Positions 39,900 to 50,505 of a stretch of 64,000 nucleotides of DNA are shown in pieces. The notes under the pieces are model-generated. The model was not told the origin of the DNA and did no database searches. It was given only the letters and a program-made list of their open reading frames with translations. A program made the translations under genes and the position numbers. Source of the stretch: Elysia chlorotica (taxonomy: Eukaryota > Mollusca > Gastropoda > Plakobranchidae); assembly GCA_003991915.1 (NCBI GenBank), contig RQTK01000203.1, positions 235,795-299,794 of the forward strand. Reading direction: 5' to 3'. Each line of letters opens with the position of its first letter. The first letter of the stretch is position 1.

Positions 39900-42800
39900 G
39901 ACCTGGATAAAATCGTTGTGCTTAAAGTCGACTTTTTTTTCCATTCTCAATGGTTGACTTTGCTATCAGAATTCCACTGTGAATGAATCACATTCATTCT
40001 AGATAATTTTTGTTGTCACAATTGTTACCAACACTGGTTTTGATATATGGAACAGTTCAGCAATAAAAACGGAATGGAGTGTCTTACTCATTTGAGAAGA
40101 AAAAAAATTAATGTTAATTTTACTTTTTCTGAGAGAGTAAGAAAAACAGGTAGTGAATTTTTTTTTTTAACATTCTACTCTTTAAATATCAGAAGCCCAA
40201 AGGTTTTGAAATTGTTGTTTTTGTTGTTTTGTTTTTTGTTTGGTTTTTTTTTTTTGGGGGGGGGTTAAGCAAAGAATCCTGATATGCTGTCATGTACTTC
40301 CCATAGTTTATGTGTGTTGCTCACCGTTGGAAGGATCCCATCTTATTAATGTCATATATCATTGGAGATATAGAATTCAAAGAGGTTTCTTTTGATGCTT
40401 CCTTTTCTGGATAATTATTTTCTTATATGCCATTTGCAGGAAAGATAGGATGCAGAAATTATCTTGCTTACATCTTTTTGATGTTCATGTATCAGAACCC
40501 TTGCTTATTGTACTATGCACAATGTATTGCCCATTAAAAACTTCTGTGATTATCTGAGATACAGCATTTTTGTTACTTAATTTAAACCATATTTCACTGC
40601 ACCAAAATTTTACTCACCAACAAATGAAAATCACCTCCAGGAAATTTAAAATCCTCAGGTTTTCAAACAGATAAGTTTCCATTGCCAGCAATTGAATGCT
40701 GTTTATGGTTCAAGCATACAATTTCTACGTGGCACCCGTAAAGTCTGATCTATTACCTGTTGGGAAATTTGTTCAAATTTCTAGTCATAATCTGTAGCAA
40801 TAGAAGCTTCACTCCACTACTTATCAAACCTATTTGTGATCAAGCTTGGAAAATTAGTTGATGAAAAAGTGCAAACAGAAAATCATAATCATAATAATAC
40901 AGTAAAACTCGGTTATAACAAGATTTCTTATTTTTCTTAATATCTCTCTTTATAGCAAGGATTCTTGTTATTCCCAAGATAAGACTCAAGAGTAAAGAGG
41001 AAAATGTGCCCTCATCATTTTCTCATGGTTTTAAAGCCCCTACCCCTTTTTTTTTTTTTAAACAATGTCGGTGTTTGGACTCAAGGCGGCATACTCTATC
41101 TAGATCTATATCTACCTTTACACATTGTGTCTTCTTCTTGTTCCTGTTTGTTTTATTCTTTACCAAAATAGCAACATAGTAACATACTTAGCTCACTACA
41201 GTAATTAAATTTATGAGCTTCGTGAGACGGTGATACAGGGGGCCAAAACTTCACGGTATTATTTAATTGTATAGAGCCATATCTATAGCGAATTAGCGAT
41301 TATATAATTGTACTACTAGGGATGGACTTGGCTGTTCCACCTTCTAGCATTGCACTATGCAGCTTTGTTTACTTTGAAAATAGAACAAGAGATGGGTGCC
41401 TGTTAGAGAAGGTGGGGTTATCACTAATGTCACTTTGTAGCGACGGCAAGGGGAAGCTAGTGGCTTGACCAGGTAACGCGTGCAGATTTGAGGTGCCAGA
41501 ATGAGATGTTTACTATTTGGCAACTTTTTCATTTTTTTTAAGTTTATGTTGAGAAATAATTTAAAGCATATCTATTCTTAAACTTCTTATTATTAGCATG
41601 GCTCTCGTTATTTCCAAAGTAAAGTTATAGGGTGCAAATTGAGAGAAAAACAGGGATTTTCAGACCTTTTGTTATTCCAACAGTTTTCGTTATTCGAGAT
41701 GTCTGTAAATGACAACCCTTATTTAAAACAAAAGGATTTTTAAAAAGGTGTTAAACTCACTTCATTGAATCTTAAGGTACATTGCCATAATCATTTAAAA
41801 TAAACAACCCCTTTTGTTTTGCTTTCTGCTACAAATAATACCTTCACAAACTTATGATTTTTGAATAGAGAGAAAATAAAGAGAACTGCAGCAAAATTTT
41901 GTGCAATAATGAGTGAAAAAAAAGCACAAGACTAAGTACAATAATAAAACTTTATTACAAAAATTACGAGTAACAGGTAAACTTCTTCAGATTATAAAGT
42001 AATATGGCAACTAGATTTTTTTTAAAGTGGAGCACATGCGTTTCACACTGACAACAGATATTTTAACATTTCTCTGTTTATTTTTTTACATTAATGCAAA
42101 TTGTAAAAGTATTTAAATGTCATCATAGTTAATTCATATATATATATATATATATGCGTTTTATAATAACAATTTGTAAATAAAGTAAAGGGTGCTGAAT
42201 TATTGCACAAGTTTAAAAATAGCTCATCATTTATGGCAAATTTTATAGACTTAAAAGAATTACATATGATGTTTAAAAATTGATAGAAATACTAAAAAAA
42301 CAACAACTAAAAAACAAATATGTTTAAGTACTATAACAATGCATGTGTGATTATTATGAGAAAATAAAAATGAAAGCAAAGACTGGACATATGAAACTGA
42401 TAGATGTTATGTGTATTTATTACACATTTATAATTTGAAATTTTATGTTTAGATATTGATATAATGACAGAAAAAGAAAAACATCTTTTTTTCCCGAAAT
42501 GCTGTTGGAAAAATTACTTCTATAAATATCAATATTGTAAATTTATAGGCTGCATATGTGCACAGTTTAAAGTTTTCTTTAATGTTTGATACAAGCTTTA
42601 CATAAAATTTCAAAAATTTATAACAATTCAACTTATGCAATAGATAAAGGAAAATACTTCAATACTTGTAATAACTAAATGTTATTCGCCAATGACTTAC
42701 TTATCAAACTTGGAGGATTCGGTTATCTTAAAAAACTCAATTCCAATCATTCTATCAATTGTTTATTGCAGTGCTGAATAAAAAACTTACCATGATAAAT

Positions 42801-43790
42801 TTTGTATATTTGATTCCATGCCATCTAAACACTCCTCTAAGCATTCACAAAAACATTTATGATGATGAAGACAAAATATTAACCTTTTACTGCACAAGTT
42901 AATACTTTTGTTGCAGTATATTTTTAAAAAATATCCTTGAACATCATTGCCGAATTGCATCTGTAAAATTGATTACATATTCAAATTTGAATCAATTGTG
43001 GTAATCTATTAATTGAACCCCCTTTTTTTTTAATGCATTAATATACACTTATGGATTGGACAAATGGGAGTTCTAAAATCATACACACAAAAATTCATTT
43101 TAAGAAAGGCAAGAAATTGGCTTCAACTAGTATTGTAAAGAAAAAAATTGTGTCATTTGCCTGTATCGCAACTCATTTTTTAGTAAACTATTATGCTATT
43201 GAAATAATTTGAAATAAAATAAAGTAAAGTGTACCTGAGTTTGCTAAGTAAAAAAACACTGCTTAGTGCGAAGCTATCAATTATCCCAATCCAAAGATAA
43301 ATAACTGCACAAATGTATTTAATCAAATTCACACATACCCATTTTTTTTTATATACATTAGTTACAAGAAAGTCTTACTCTGATGAAATAGTCAGTTAGA
43401 AGCAGAAAAGAAGGATAGAACAAGCTTTGGAACAGAAATTTGTATCTTACTGAAGTGTTTGAAATTAATGTTTCATGTTTGACAATTATATATAAAATCA
43501 GCTTAATATGAATAGATTTAAATCCAAATAAAAATTTGCCATTTGAGAATTTTGATTATTATTCGATAATACAGAACAAATCCTAGGTAAGTAGTATAGA
43601 CAAGATTTAAACATTGTTTTTAAGATGGTTAAAAAAGAACATTACAAATCTACATTAAGGACAATTGTGCACTTATGTTGAGTACATATTGGATTATGTT
43701 GCTAAATTCAAGAAGGCCATATGACATGTTAAAAACATAATATTTGCTTGTCCTAATAATATTATGGTATCTAATTTACATAACTTAATG
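39900..43790. other. Spacer between convergent THADA and BTB genes
   Basis: AT-rich with no coding similarity. It contains a T/G homopolymer block at 40,245-40,264, an (AT)n tract near 42,136-42,155 and a possible DNA-transposon remnant at 40,908-41,715. Part of 41.95-43.86 kb may be a long 3' UTR of the minus-strand BTB gene, since a second minus-strand AATAAA lies at 41,956-41,951. Confidence 0.55.
40908..41715. mobile_element. Possible non-autonomous DNA-transposon remnant
   Basis: Begins with ACAGTAAAACTCGGTTATAA, which resembles pogo/Tigger terminal repeats (CAGTRRAACCTCG). It ends in sequence with TCGTTATTCGAGAT-like motifs. A related stretch (CTCGTTATTTCC, GGTGCCAGAATGAGATG) occurs at about 46,650-46,860, which argues for a dispersed element. 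I see no transposase and no exact terminal inverted repeat. Confidence 0.28.
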
Positions 43791-43794
43791 TGTT

Positions 43795-43800
43795 TTTATT
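43795..43800 (-). terminator. Candidate polyadenylation signal of the BTB gene
   Basis: AATAAA on the minus strand 62 bp after the stop codon. An alternative signal at 41,956-41,951 would give a 3' UTR of nearly 2 kb. Confidence 0.35.
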
Positions 43801-43861
43801 TTCTTTGCTGCCTAAATTTTATTTGGCTCCGAGTCTGATTCTAAACTAAAAAGCTACTTGG

Positions 43862-46800
43862 TTAAACCTCAAGACTGCCAATCTCATAATCATATATGTC
43901 TTCATCATACTCATATTCATCATTATCTGAGTCTCCTTCTTCAAAACCAGATGCTACACTTTCATCTGAATCACCATCAGAATATTGCATGGCCACATGA
44001 AGAGCACTGGCATATGCTTCATCATAACTGTTACATTTTTGCAGACTGCGAAGTAAGAACCTTGGTATCTCTGCTAAAGTAGCAACAGATATGTTGTCAA
44101 TGGGTGGTGGAATATGAGCCATGGCACAAGGAAATTTTTCTGACACTTCATGGAGGGAGGTTGTGTATGGTTGTGAGTTGTTCAGCATCAGTATGCCCTC
44201 CTGTGCAGGCACTGCAATTTGATAACCATAGGCTTGGACCTCAGGTGCATATTCTCCACCAGGAGTTGGTATTCTCCTGAGGGAAGTGACCCATTTTACT
44301 CTCACCTCATCTAGCACTAAGGCAGGTTCTCCAGGTTGATAAATGTGTACAGTATCATCTCGCACACATAATACAAAGGATTTGGCAAAGTCATCATAAG
44401 AAATATCAGGTGCTGAAAGTTCCCATGAACTAAAAATTTTCATCTTGGCATCGAACAGCATAAATCCTATGGACTTTTTAATGCAGAACTCTTCAGAAGG
44501 ACCTGTGCGATGTCGGAACCAGATGAAGATTTGTCTGTCATTTCTTACAACACACCTTGCAAGACTTATAAATCTAGAACCCGGTATTTGATAGCATGCA
44601 TACTGATTGCTGGCGAGGTTACATGCAAATAAATGTCCTGTACCTTCTTTATTCCCAACAACAAACAGCTGTCCACTGCACATCACCATTGCAGGCGGTG
44701 CTGTTCGAAAGTTAGTGAGAGTTGTCCTGTATGTAGGTTTGTAGTAGTCGACAGTGCGAAAAGAAAATAATGATGGCTGCCCAGTTAAAAGATCTATGGT
44801 GAGAATGTTTATTTTCAGCATATCAGTTGGGTAGGGAAAGGAAGAGCACAAATACATATAAAGTTTACCCTCATGTGCAAGCATATTACATACTGTTTGT
44901 CTCATAGGTACATACTGCAAAAGCCTCTCTCCTGACACTGGAAAATGAAACCAAAGTTGATCTTCAAGGCTATACAGGAAGAGTTTTAAAAATTTCAATC
45001 CTTGGTTGCACACAACCGTGAAAAGAGTTTGTGATGGGTGAGAAGAGTCCTGATTAATGTGGGATGATTCTTTTTTTTCTATTACTTTGTTATCATCTGT
45101 GCTTTTTGTCAGCTCAGATTGAGAATAAGACACGAGATCATGACTTGCATGGCACGCATTATCTGTTCCCTCATAGCTTTTAGGAGCTATTGCATCTTTA
45201 CCTTCAAGTGAGCTTCTCAACTCTCTGCCAAGATAAGAGGCTTCATTTGCATAGTCAGAAATCCAGGCATTAATAACAGCATTCAACTCTTGCTGGTAAG
45301 GCAAGCGATTTACCCTCTCATGGTTGATCCACCTAGCTGCCAATCTGTGCAGCTCATTATATCCAGTGTGCTGCACCACACAGGGGTCCTCCAACAGTTT
45401 AACTAGCCACTCCCAAGGCAAATCAAGAATGTCTTCGTGGTGAATCAAATAATCATGAAATCGGGCTTCAATTATGCTTCTTGCAGCAGCAGCAACATCA
45501 GGCAGATTATGATCCTCAGCCAAAAAACGAATTCGCAGGCAATTGGAGAGATCCAGGTTTCCAAGCCCTAGTAGAAACTGCTGACAAAACTCTCGCACAT
45601 CATCTAGCAGCAAAAAGTCTGAAATTTTCACCACATCTGTTATAATTTCAGTAGTAAGGGGGAGAGTTCCAGTGTACAAATAGTCAAGAACAGTGCTGAA
45701 GACTGAGTTCTGAAAAAAAAAACCAGAATACAGATAATAGGCATCATTTCATTTATACTTGTTAATAAGCTTTAATTATTTTATTTTTGTTTGACCTTAA
45801 TCGTCAGTTATTCTGTTTTACTATATTTATTTTTTAATCTTAAAGTATTCCTCAGTCATTCATTTTGGCTAAATATACTGACCATCGACCATTTTCTAAA
45901 CATAAATGTTTTTGTCAAATGTGGATCGTCTTCGAACCCTAGTTTTCAAAGAAGTAAAAATACTGACTATTCCTAACCGTATGTTATCTTAAGAAACTTT
46001 CTTTCCCTTCCTTGTAAAAGCAGGAACAAACCAGAAAAAAAGACCACAAAATTTGGTTCATAGGTCAGAGGAAACAAAAACATGCACAATGTCTGAAGTG
46101 AAATATAACCCCAACAAACGGATGCGCATATATTGTTTTTTTCTCTCTACCAAACAATGAAATGCATTATTTTTTTACTCTGCACTCCACACGGGATCGA
46201 AATGTAGCCCCTACATACGGTTCAGGTGGGAAAACACGATAAAAAATTAGGGTTGAACTAACCTTTGACACATAAACTGTCGATTTCAATAATGAAATAT
46301 TCTGTCTAAGTCAATGAATTGCATCGCTTTTCTATTTTTTAAGTATGCCAGTTGTTTTTTTTATAACGAATCTTTGCTTACTCCCCATCAAATGAAATCA
46401 CATTATTAGTTATGAAGAATGGTATTATAAATATAGGCATTTAAGTGGGGTTTTGTAAATTTGGCGATCTAATGAGCATTGAAATAGATAGTTTAGGCAT
46501 TAAGGAAATAAAATAATGTATTCATAAAGATATCAGAAACTTTAGCGAATTCATGGCACTAACCCTAATGATTACAATGAGATTTATGTCAGCAATGTAG
46601 GGAACGGTGCAAGGAAAGTGACTGGGGTGCGTCACTGGTAATTTAGTCCCTACCATTACCAGTGCCACATGTGTATTAGCTTCAAGTGCCAGATTAAGAT
46701 GTTTTTGGCACCTTTCTCAATAGTATGTTGGGAATGGGTTTTCAAACAGATCTTTTCTTCAGCTGGTTGTTATTGGCAGAGTTAGCAGATTTGGGTTCTC

Positions 46801-47835
46801 ATTATTTCCAAAACTAAATTATAGGGCGGGAAAAGAGGAACCTTCAAACCTCTCATTGATCCTACAGGACGTGTTGAAAATGGTGACTACTGATTTCTCT
46901 CTGACTCAAATTCTGCATTGCATTCTGATTCGTGTAGGCCTATTCTTGAAGAAACAATGACTCCTAGATATGTGATTATATCAGTTAACTGAGTCCTGAG
47001 CTGACTACTGCAAATACATCTAATGTTACGCTGCCACTGGAAAGCCTTGCTAAAACTGTCTTGTGAATTTTAAATTTTAGCTATTTGGGAAACTCTCCAT
47101 TTGCTAGTGACATCAAGAATTGAAAAGGTGACTAAGAGATACAGTGGCCATGAGGTGAAGAAAACATTATAATTACGACAATGGTTGTTGGCACCGCCTT
47201 AGGATATATATATATGCTTAAAGTTGCAGAACCGTGACAAACTTTTTTTTATGATCATTAAGTTTTTCTCCCACAGAAGTTTAAAAAAAGGAGCTATACG
47301 TTGATGATATTCCCGGTACAAGTACAGCCCTTCCCCTTTCGCTAAGTTCATGAATTGAAAGACCACCGTTTTAAATATTGTTCTTCCTCAAACCACGGGT
47401 GTAGACAAGTACGACAAACTGGTACATTTATGGTACTTCACCAACTTTTCTCATAAAATAACAGGAAATTCATACTGGTCTACTTCAAAATTGTCATGAG
47501 GAGGTAAGGATCGTTAAAAAACAAACACGAAAAACAACAAATAAAGAACTGATGATGTGCCCTGATGGTGTTCAATTTACCTGTTCCAAGTCAAGGGATG
47601 CTGAGAGATCTATTTCTCTAATATTTTTCTCCCTCATGTTACATGTGAACATTGACAGAAAGTAGGGGCTCCATAAAGCTAATATGGCTCGATGGGCATA
47701 ATACCGCCGACCATTTAGCTTTAATACAATGTCACACAGTTCACCGGTTTCCCTCTGCTTCAGTAGAGGCCGTACAAGACAGTCCTGAGCACATTTACTA
47801 AACGTTTTCTTCGATGCTTTTATGTAATGTGACAT
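43862..47835 (-). CDS. BTB-BACK (kelch-like) protein
   Basis: Proteins of this class are usually substrate adaptors for Cullin-3 ubiquitin ligases. Two exons, 47835-47581 and 45709-43862, joined in phase 0 by a 1,871-bp intron; about 700 residues. The BTB/POZ domain is near residues 20-130 (GELCDIVLKLNGRRYYAHRA, ALWSPYFLSMF, VLDYLYTGTL) and crosses the splice site. The BACK domain follows at about 145-255 (CLRIRFLAEDHNL, RFHDYLIHHEDILDL, RLAARWINHE). The C-terminal half is where kelch repeats would lie, but it lacks clear GG-doublet blades and reads as a diverged beta-propeller. The tail is strongly acidic (SDGDSDESVASGFEEGDSD). The start at 47,835 directly follows a good acceptor (TGGAATCAG|G); an ATG at 47,877 is in frame and would add 14 residues. 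I cannot assign a specific KLHL orthologue. Confidence 0.87.
45710..47580. other. Intron of the BTB gene
   Basis: The donor CAG|GTAAAT and acceptor TTTTCAG are clear. The intron includes a stretch near 46,650-46,860 that resembles 41,430-41,700. I see no gene in it. Confidence 0.75.
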
Positions 47836-47949
47836 CCTGATTCCATGAAAAAAGGTCAGAGCATCATTGTGAAACAAAAATGAGCTTATAAATCTTGAAC
47901 TTGGTCAAAACAAGATACTCCAATTTCCTTTCCTGCATTTGTCATCACA

Positions 47950-48011
47950 AAGTCATAATTTATGCTGATTTGTTTTACATCACTAAGTCATAATTTATGC
48001 TGATTTGTTTT
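47950..48011. repeat. 35-bp period tandem duplication
   Basis: AAGTCATAATTTATGCTGAT begins at 47,950 and at 47,985. The second copy is truncated after 27 matching bases. It lies just upstream of the BTB gene on the minus strand, in possible promoter or 5' UTR sequence. Confidence 0.9.
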
Positions 48012-48585
48012 GCTTAGCAATACTCAAGTTAACAGAGTAACTGCTCTTGGCTGTGGTTATGCCAATTTGTCTGATAAGCTTATAAAGTCTTGATCTACTT
48101 AACTTGCTAGTTCATTTTAGTTTTCTCATTTAAAATATAATTCGAATTCATCTAGTATTCATTTTTATAAATCGAACTATTTTTTGATTATTTGATTCAA
48201 TGTCTTACACTATTCTTTTTGTGAGCTATACTTAAGTAAACACATCATACATAAATACAATCACACGCCTCAGACATCTGGTCTGGCATGAATCGTGCAG
48301 ACGAAAAGATGTCTGCTCCCAGCGGCAAATTTTGTTGAACATGGACCATCTTCAATAATTTATAAATCCTGGAGTCGACATTAAAAACCTTAAATCTTAG
48401 CACATAATCATATTATTCAGTCATATTGTTGGATATACAGCACAACTCAGACTCAGCTCGTTTATTTCCAATACAAGGTTCGTTGAAGCTGTAGTGAAAG
48501 CAGGTCACGAGTCAGTATCTGAGTATGTTGTGAGCGCTATGTTAGGCTTGCCTAGATGCATTAGCCTAGAAAAGTGTGATGTGTA

Positions 48586-49420
48586 CACTCAGCCCACATT
48601 CCTTTTTGCAGATGACACGAAGATTTTTGCAGAAGTACCTGATCACTCAGACACACTCCAAGAAGATCTGAACAGACTCCCAACTATGGTCCGATATATG
48701 GCAACTGAATTCAATGCTGAAAATGTAAAGTTATGCATATTGGAAAAAATGAAGATCCTAATAAATATACGATGAGATCAAAAGGAGAATGTATTACCCT
48801 TGAATCTGTGTCTACAGAGAAGGACTTAGGCGTCAACATAGACAGTGATTTTAAAATTCAGCCAACACGTCAGTATCCAGGTCAATAAGGCAAACAGACT
48901 TCTTGCACTGCTGAGGAGAGGATTTACTGTTCTAGACCGAGAGTCTCTTCCCACCCTCTACAAGTCAATTATTCGTCCTCACTTGGAATATGGAATTTAT
49001 GTAGTCTGGCACCCTCGATTCAAAGGCGATGAAGAACAACTAGAAAATGTACAACGTCAAGCTACTAAACTTATCCCTGAACTGAAGCATCTTGAATACA
49101 AGGACCGCCTAGAAAAGCTGGATATGCCGTCACTGTACTTCCGAAGAGCGAGAGGGGACATGATAGACTCATAGAGTGCTACAAGTTCTTACAAGGCATA
49201 TACAATATAAAAGGTGATATTCTGCAGCAAGATTTGAAATCAAACACTAGGGGACATAGCTATAAATTAAAAAAGCCACTTGTATGTGAAAACAGTTAGA
49301 CAAAATTTCTTTAGTGTAAGGGTGATAAATGCCTGGAATTCTGAGGCCGGAGGCAGTTGTATCAGCACAGGATCGACAAGGTTTGGGGTAAACACATATT
49401 TTCCCTAGACTCGTTATGGT
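48586..49420 (+). pseudogene. LINE ORF2 3' half, plus strand, broken
   Basis: Starts inside the reverse transcriptase with TFLFADDTKIFAEVP (the FADD catalytic motif) and continues through FNAENVKL, HVSIQVNKANRLLALLRRGF, ESLPTLYKSIIRPHLEYG, ERVQ-type LENVQRQATKLIPEL and PSLYFRRARGDMI, ending near VRQNFFSVRVINAWNS. This is the thumb and C-terminal region of CR1/L2-clade ORF2. Frame changes occur near 48,770, 48,840 and 49,170. After about 49,420 comes a 3' UTR ending in an (ACAAGT)n-like tail at 49,633-49,664. The 5' part of this copy is missing. Its orientation is opposite to the larger LINE to the right. Confidence 0.85.
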
Positions 49421-49664
49421 TTCTCAATGCAAGACCAACACACGCTCACTCACGGGAGATAACATCTGAGAATGAAAACGAAGAAGGACAGACGTCGAGG
49501 GCAGTGAAGATCAATGTGCGCTCACATTGAACGTAAAGGCTGAAAGTGAAAAAGACAAAGAAGATGGGACAGCAAATGGATTGGAAGCAGTGAACGGCTG
49601 ACAGGCGATTAGCCTAACCACAGCCGTATCATACAAGTACAAGTGAGTAAGTACAAGTACAAGT

Positions 49665-49771
49665 ATGAGCAGCCAAGCCAGGCAATTCCGTACATCCCAA
49701 GGTAGAAATGTAGATGTTGATCCACTCAAGACAAAAGACACTCCAAGACTGACTAAATCTACAGCCCCTGA
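49665..49771 (+). mobile_element. Inverted 107-bp fragment of LINE ORF1 start
   Basis: Begins exactly at the ORF1 ATG (MSSQARQFRTSQGRN) and matches the reverse complement of 53,274-53,380 with a single visible mismatch. It follows the (ACAAGT)n tail of the plus-strand LINE fragment directly and stops after the codons for STAP. Confidence 0.92.
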
Positions 49772-49911
49772 AACACAACTCACATCACACTTCGCAAGGC
49801 TAAGGCATCTAGATCTAGCCAAGCCTAACACAACTCACTGACATCACACTTTTCTAGGCTAATGCTTACTTTGCATTTTTCTGCATTGAACTTTAACTGC
49901 CAGATGCTTGA

Positions 49912-50505
49912 CTATTGTTGAAGACTGTCTAGGTCGTCCTGTAAAGTTTGAACCCCTCCCGGCACTCTTGTGGTGAGTTTGGTATCATCGGCAAATAGAA
50001 AGGTGGTAGAGTGGACACAATTTGGCAGGTCATTTACAAAGACCACAAAGAGAAAGGGACCCAGTACACTCCCTTGAGGAATCCCTGACAGTACTTCCAT
50101 CCATGCTGACTCTTCTCCGTTGACCACTACTCTCTGCTTCCGCCCTGTGAGAAAGTCCCTTATCCATGCTAGAAGCTTTCCTTCAATGCCATATCCTTTC
50201 AATTTCAGCAGTAATCGCTTGTGTGGTACAGTGTCAAAGGCTTTGGCAAAGTCTATTGTGTCGATGCTATCGTTTTCCTCGAGTGCCTGAGTCCACAAGT
50301 CTAGTACTGCAATTAGATTGGTTGAGCAGCTCCTGCCGCTTATGAAGCCGTGCTGGCAGTTGGTGAGAAGATCATTCTCGGTGAAGTGTTTTATGAGATG
50401 GTCTCTGATCAGGGATTCGGTTATCTTGCACACCACACTGGTGAGACTCACCGGACGGTAGTTCCCAGGAGATGTTTTTTTGCCCTTTTTGCAAAGTCCA
50501 GATAA
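49912..50505 (-). pseudogene. Second partial LINE reverse transcriptase
   Basis: Reads KKGKKTSPGNYRPVSLTSV, NCQHGFISGRSCSTNL, DFAKAFDTVPHKRLL, SGIPQGSVLGPFLF and FLFADDTKL, then breaks off shortly after DDLDSLQQ. It repeats motifs already present in the adjoining ORF2 reading frame but is a diverged copy, not an exact duplicate. It lacks two residues before DFAKAFD compared with the usual YLDFAKAFD. It joins the upstream ORF2 at about 50,500, inside motif A of that copy. Confidence 0.88.
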
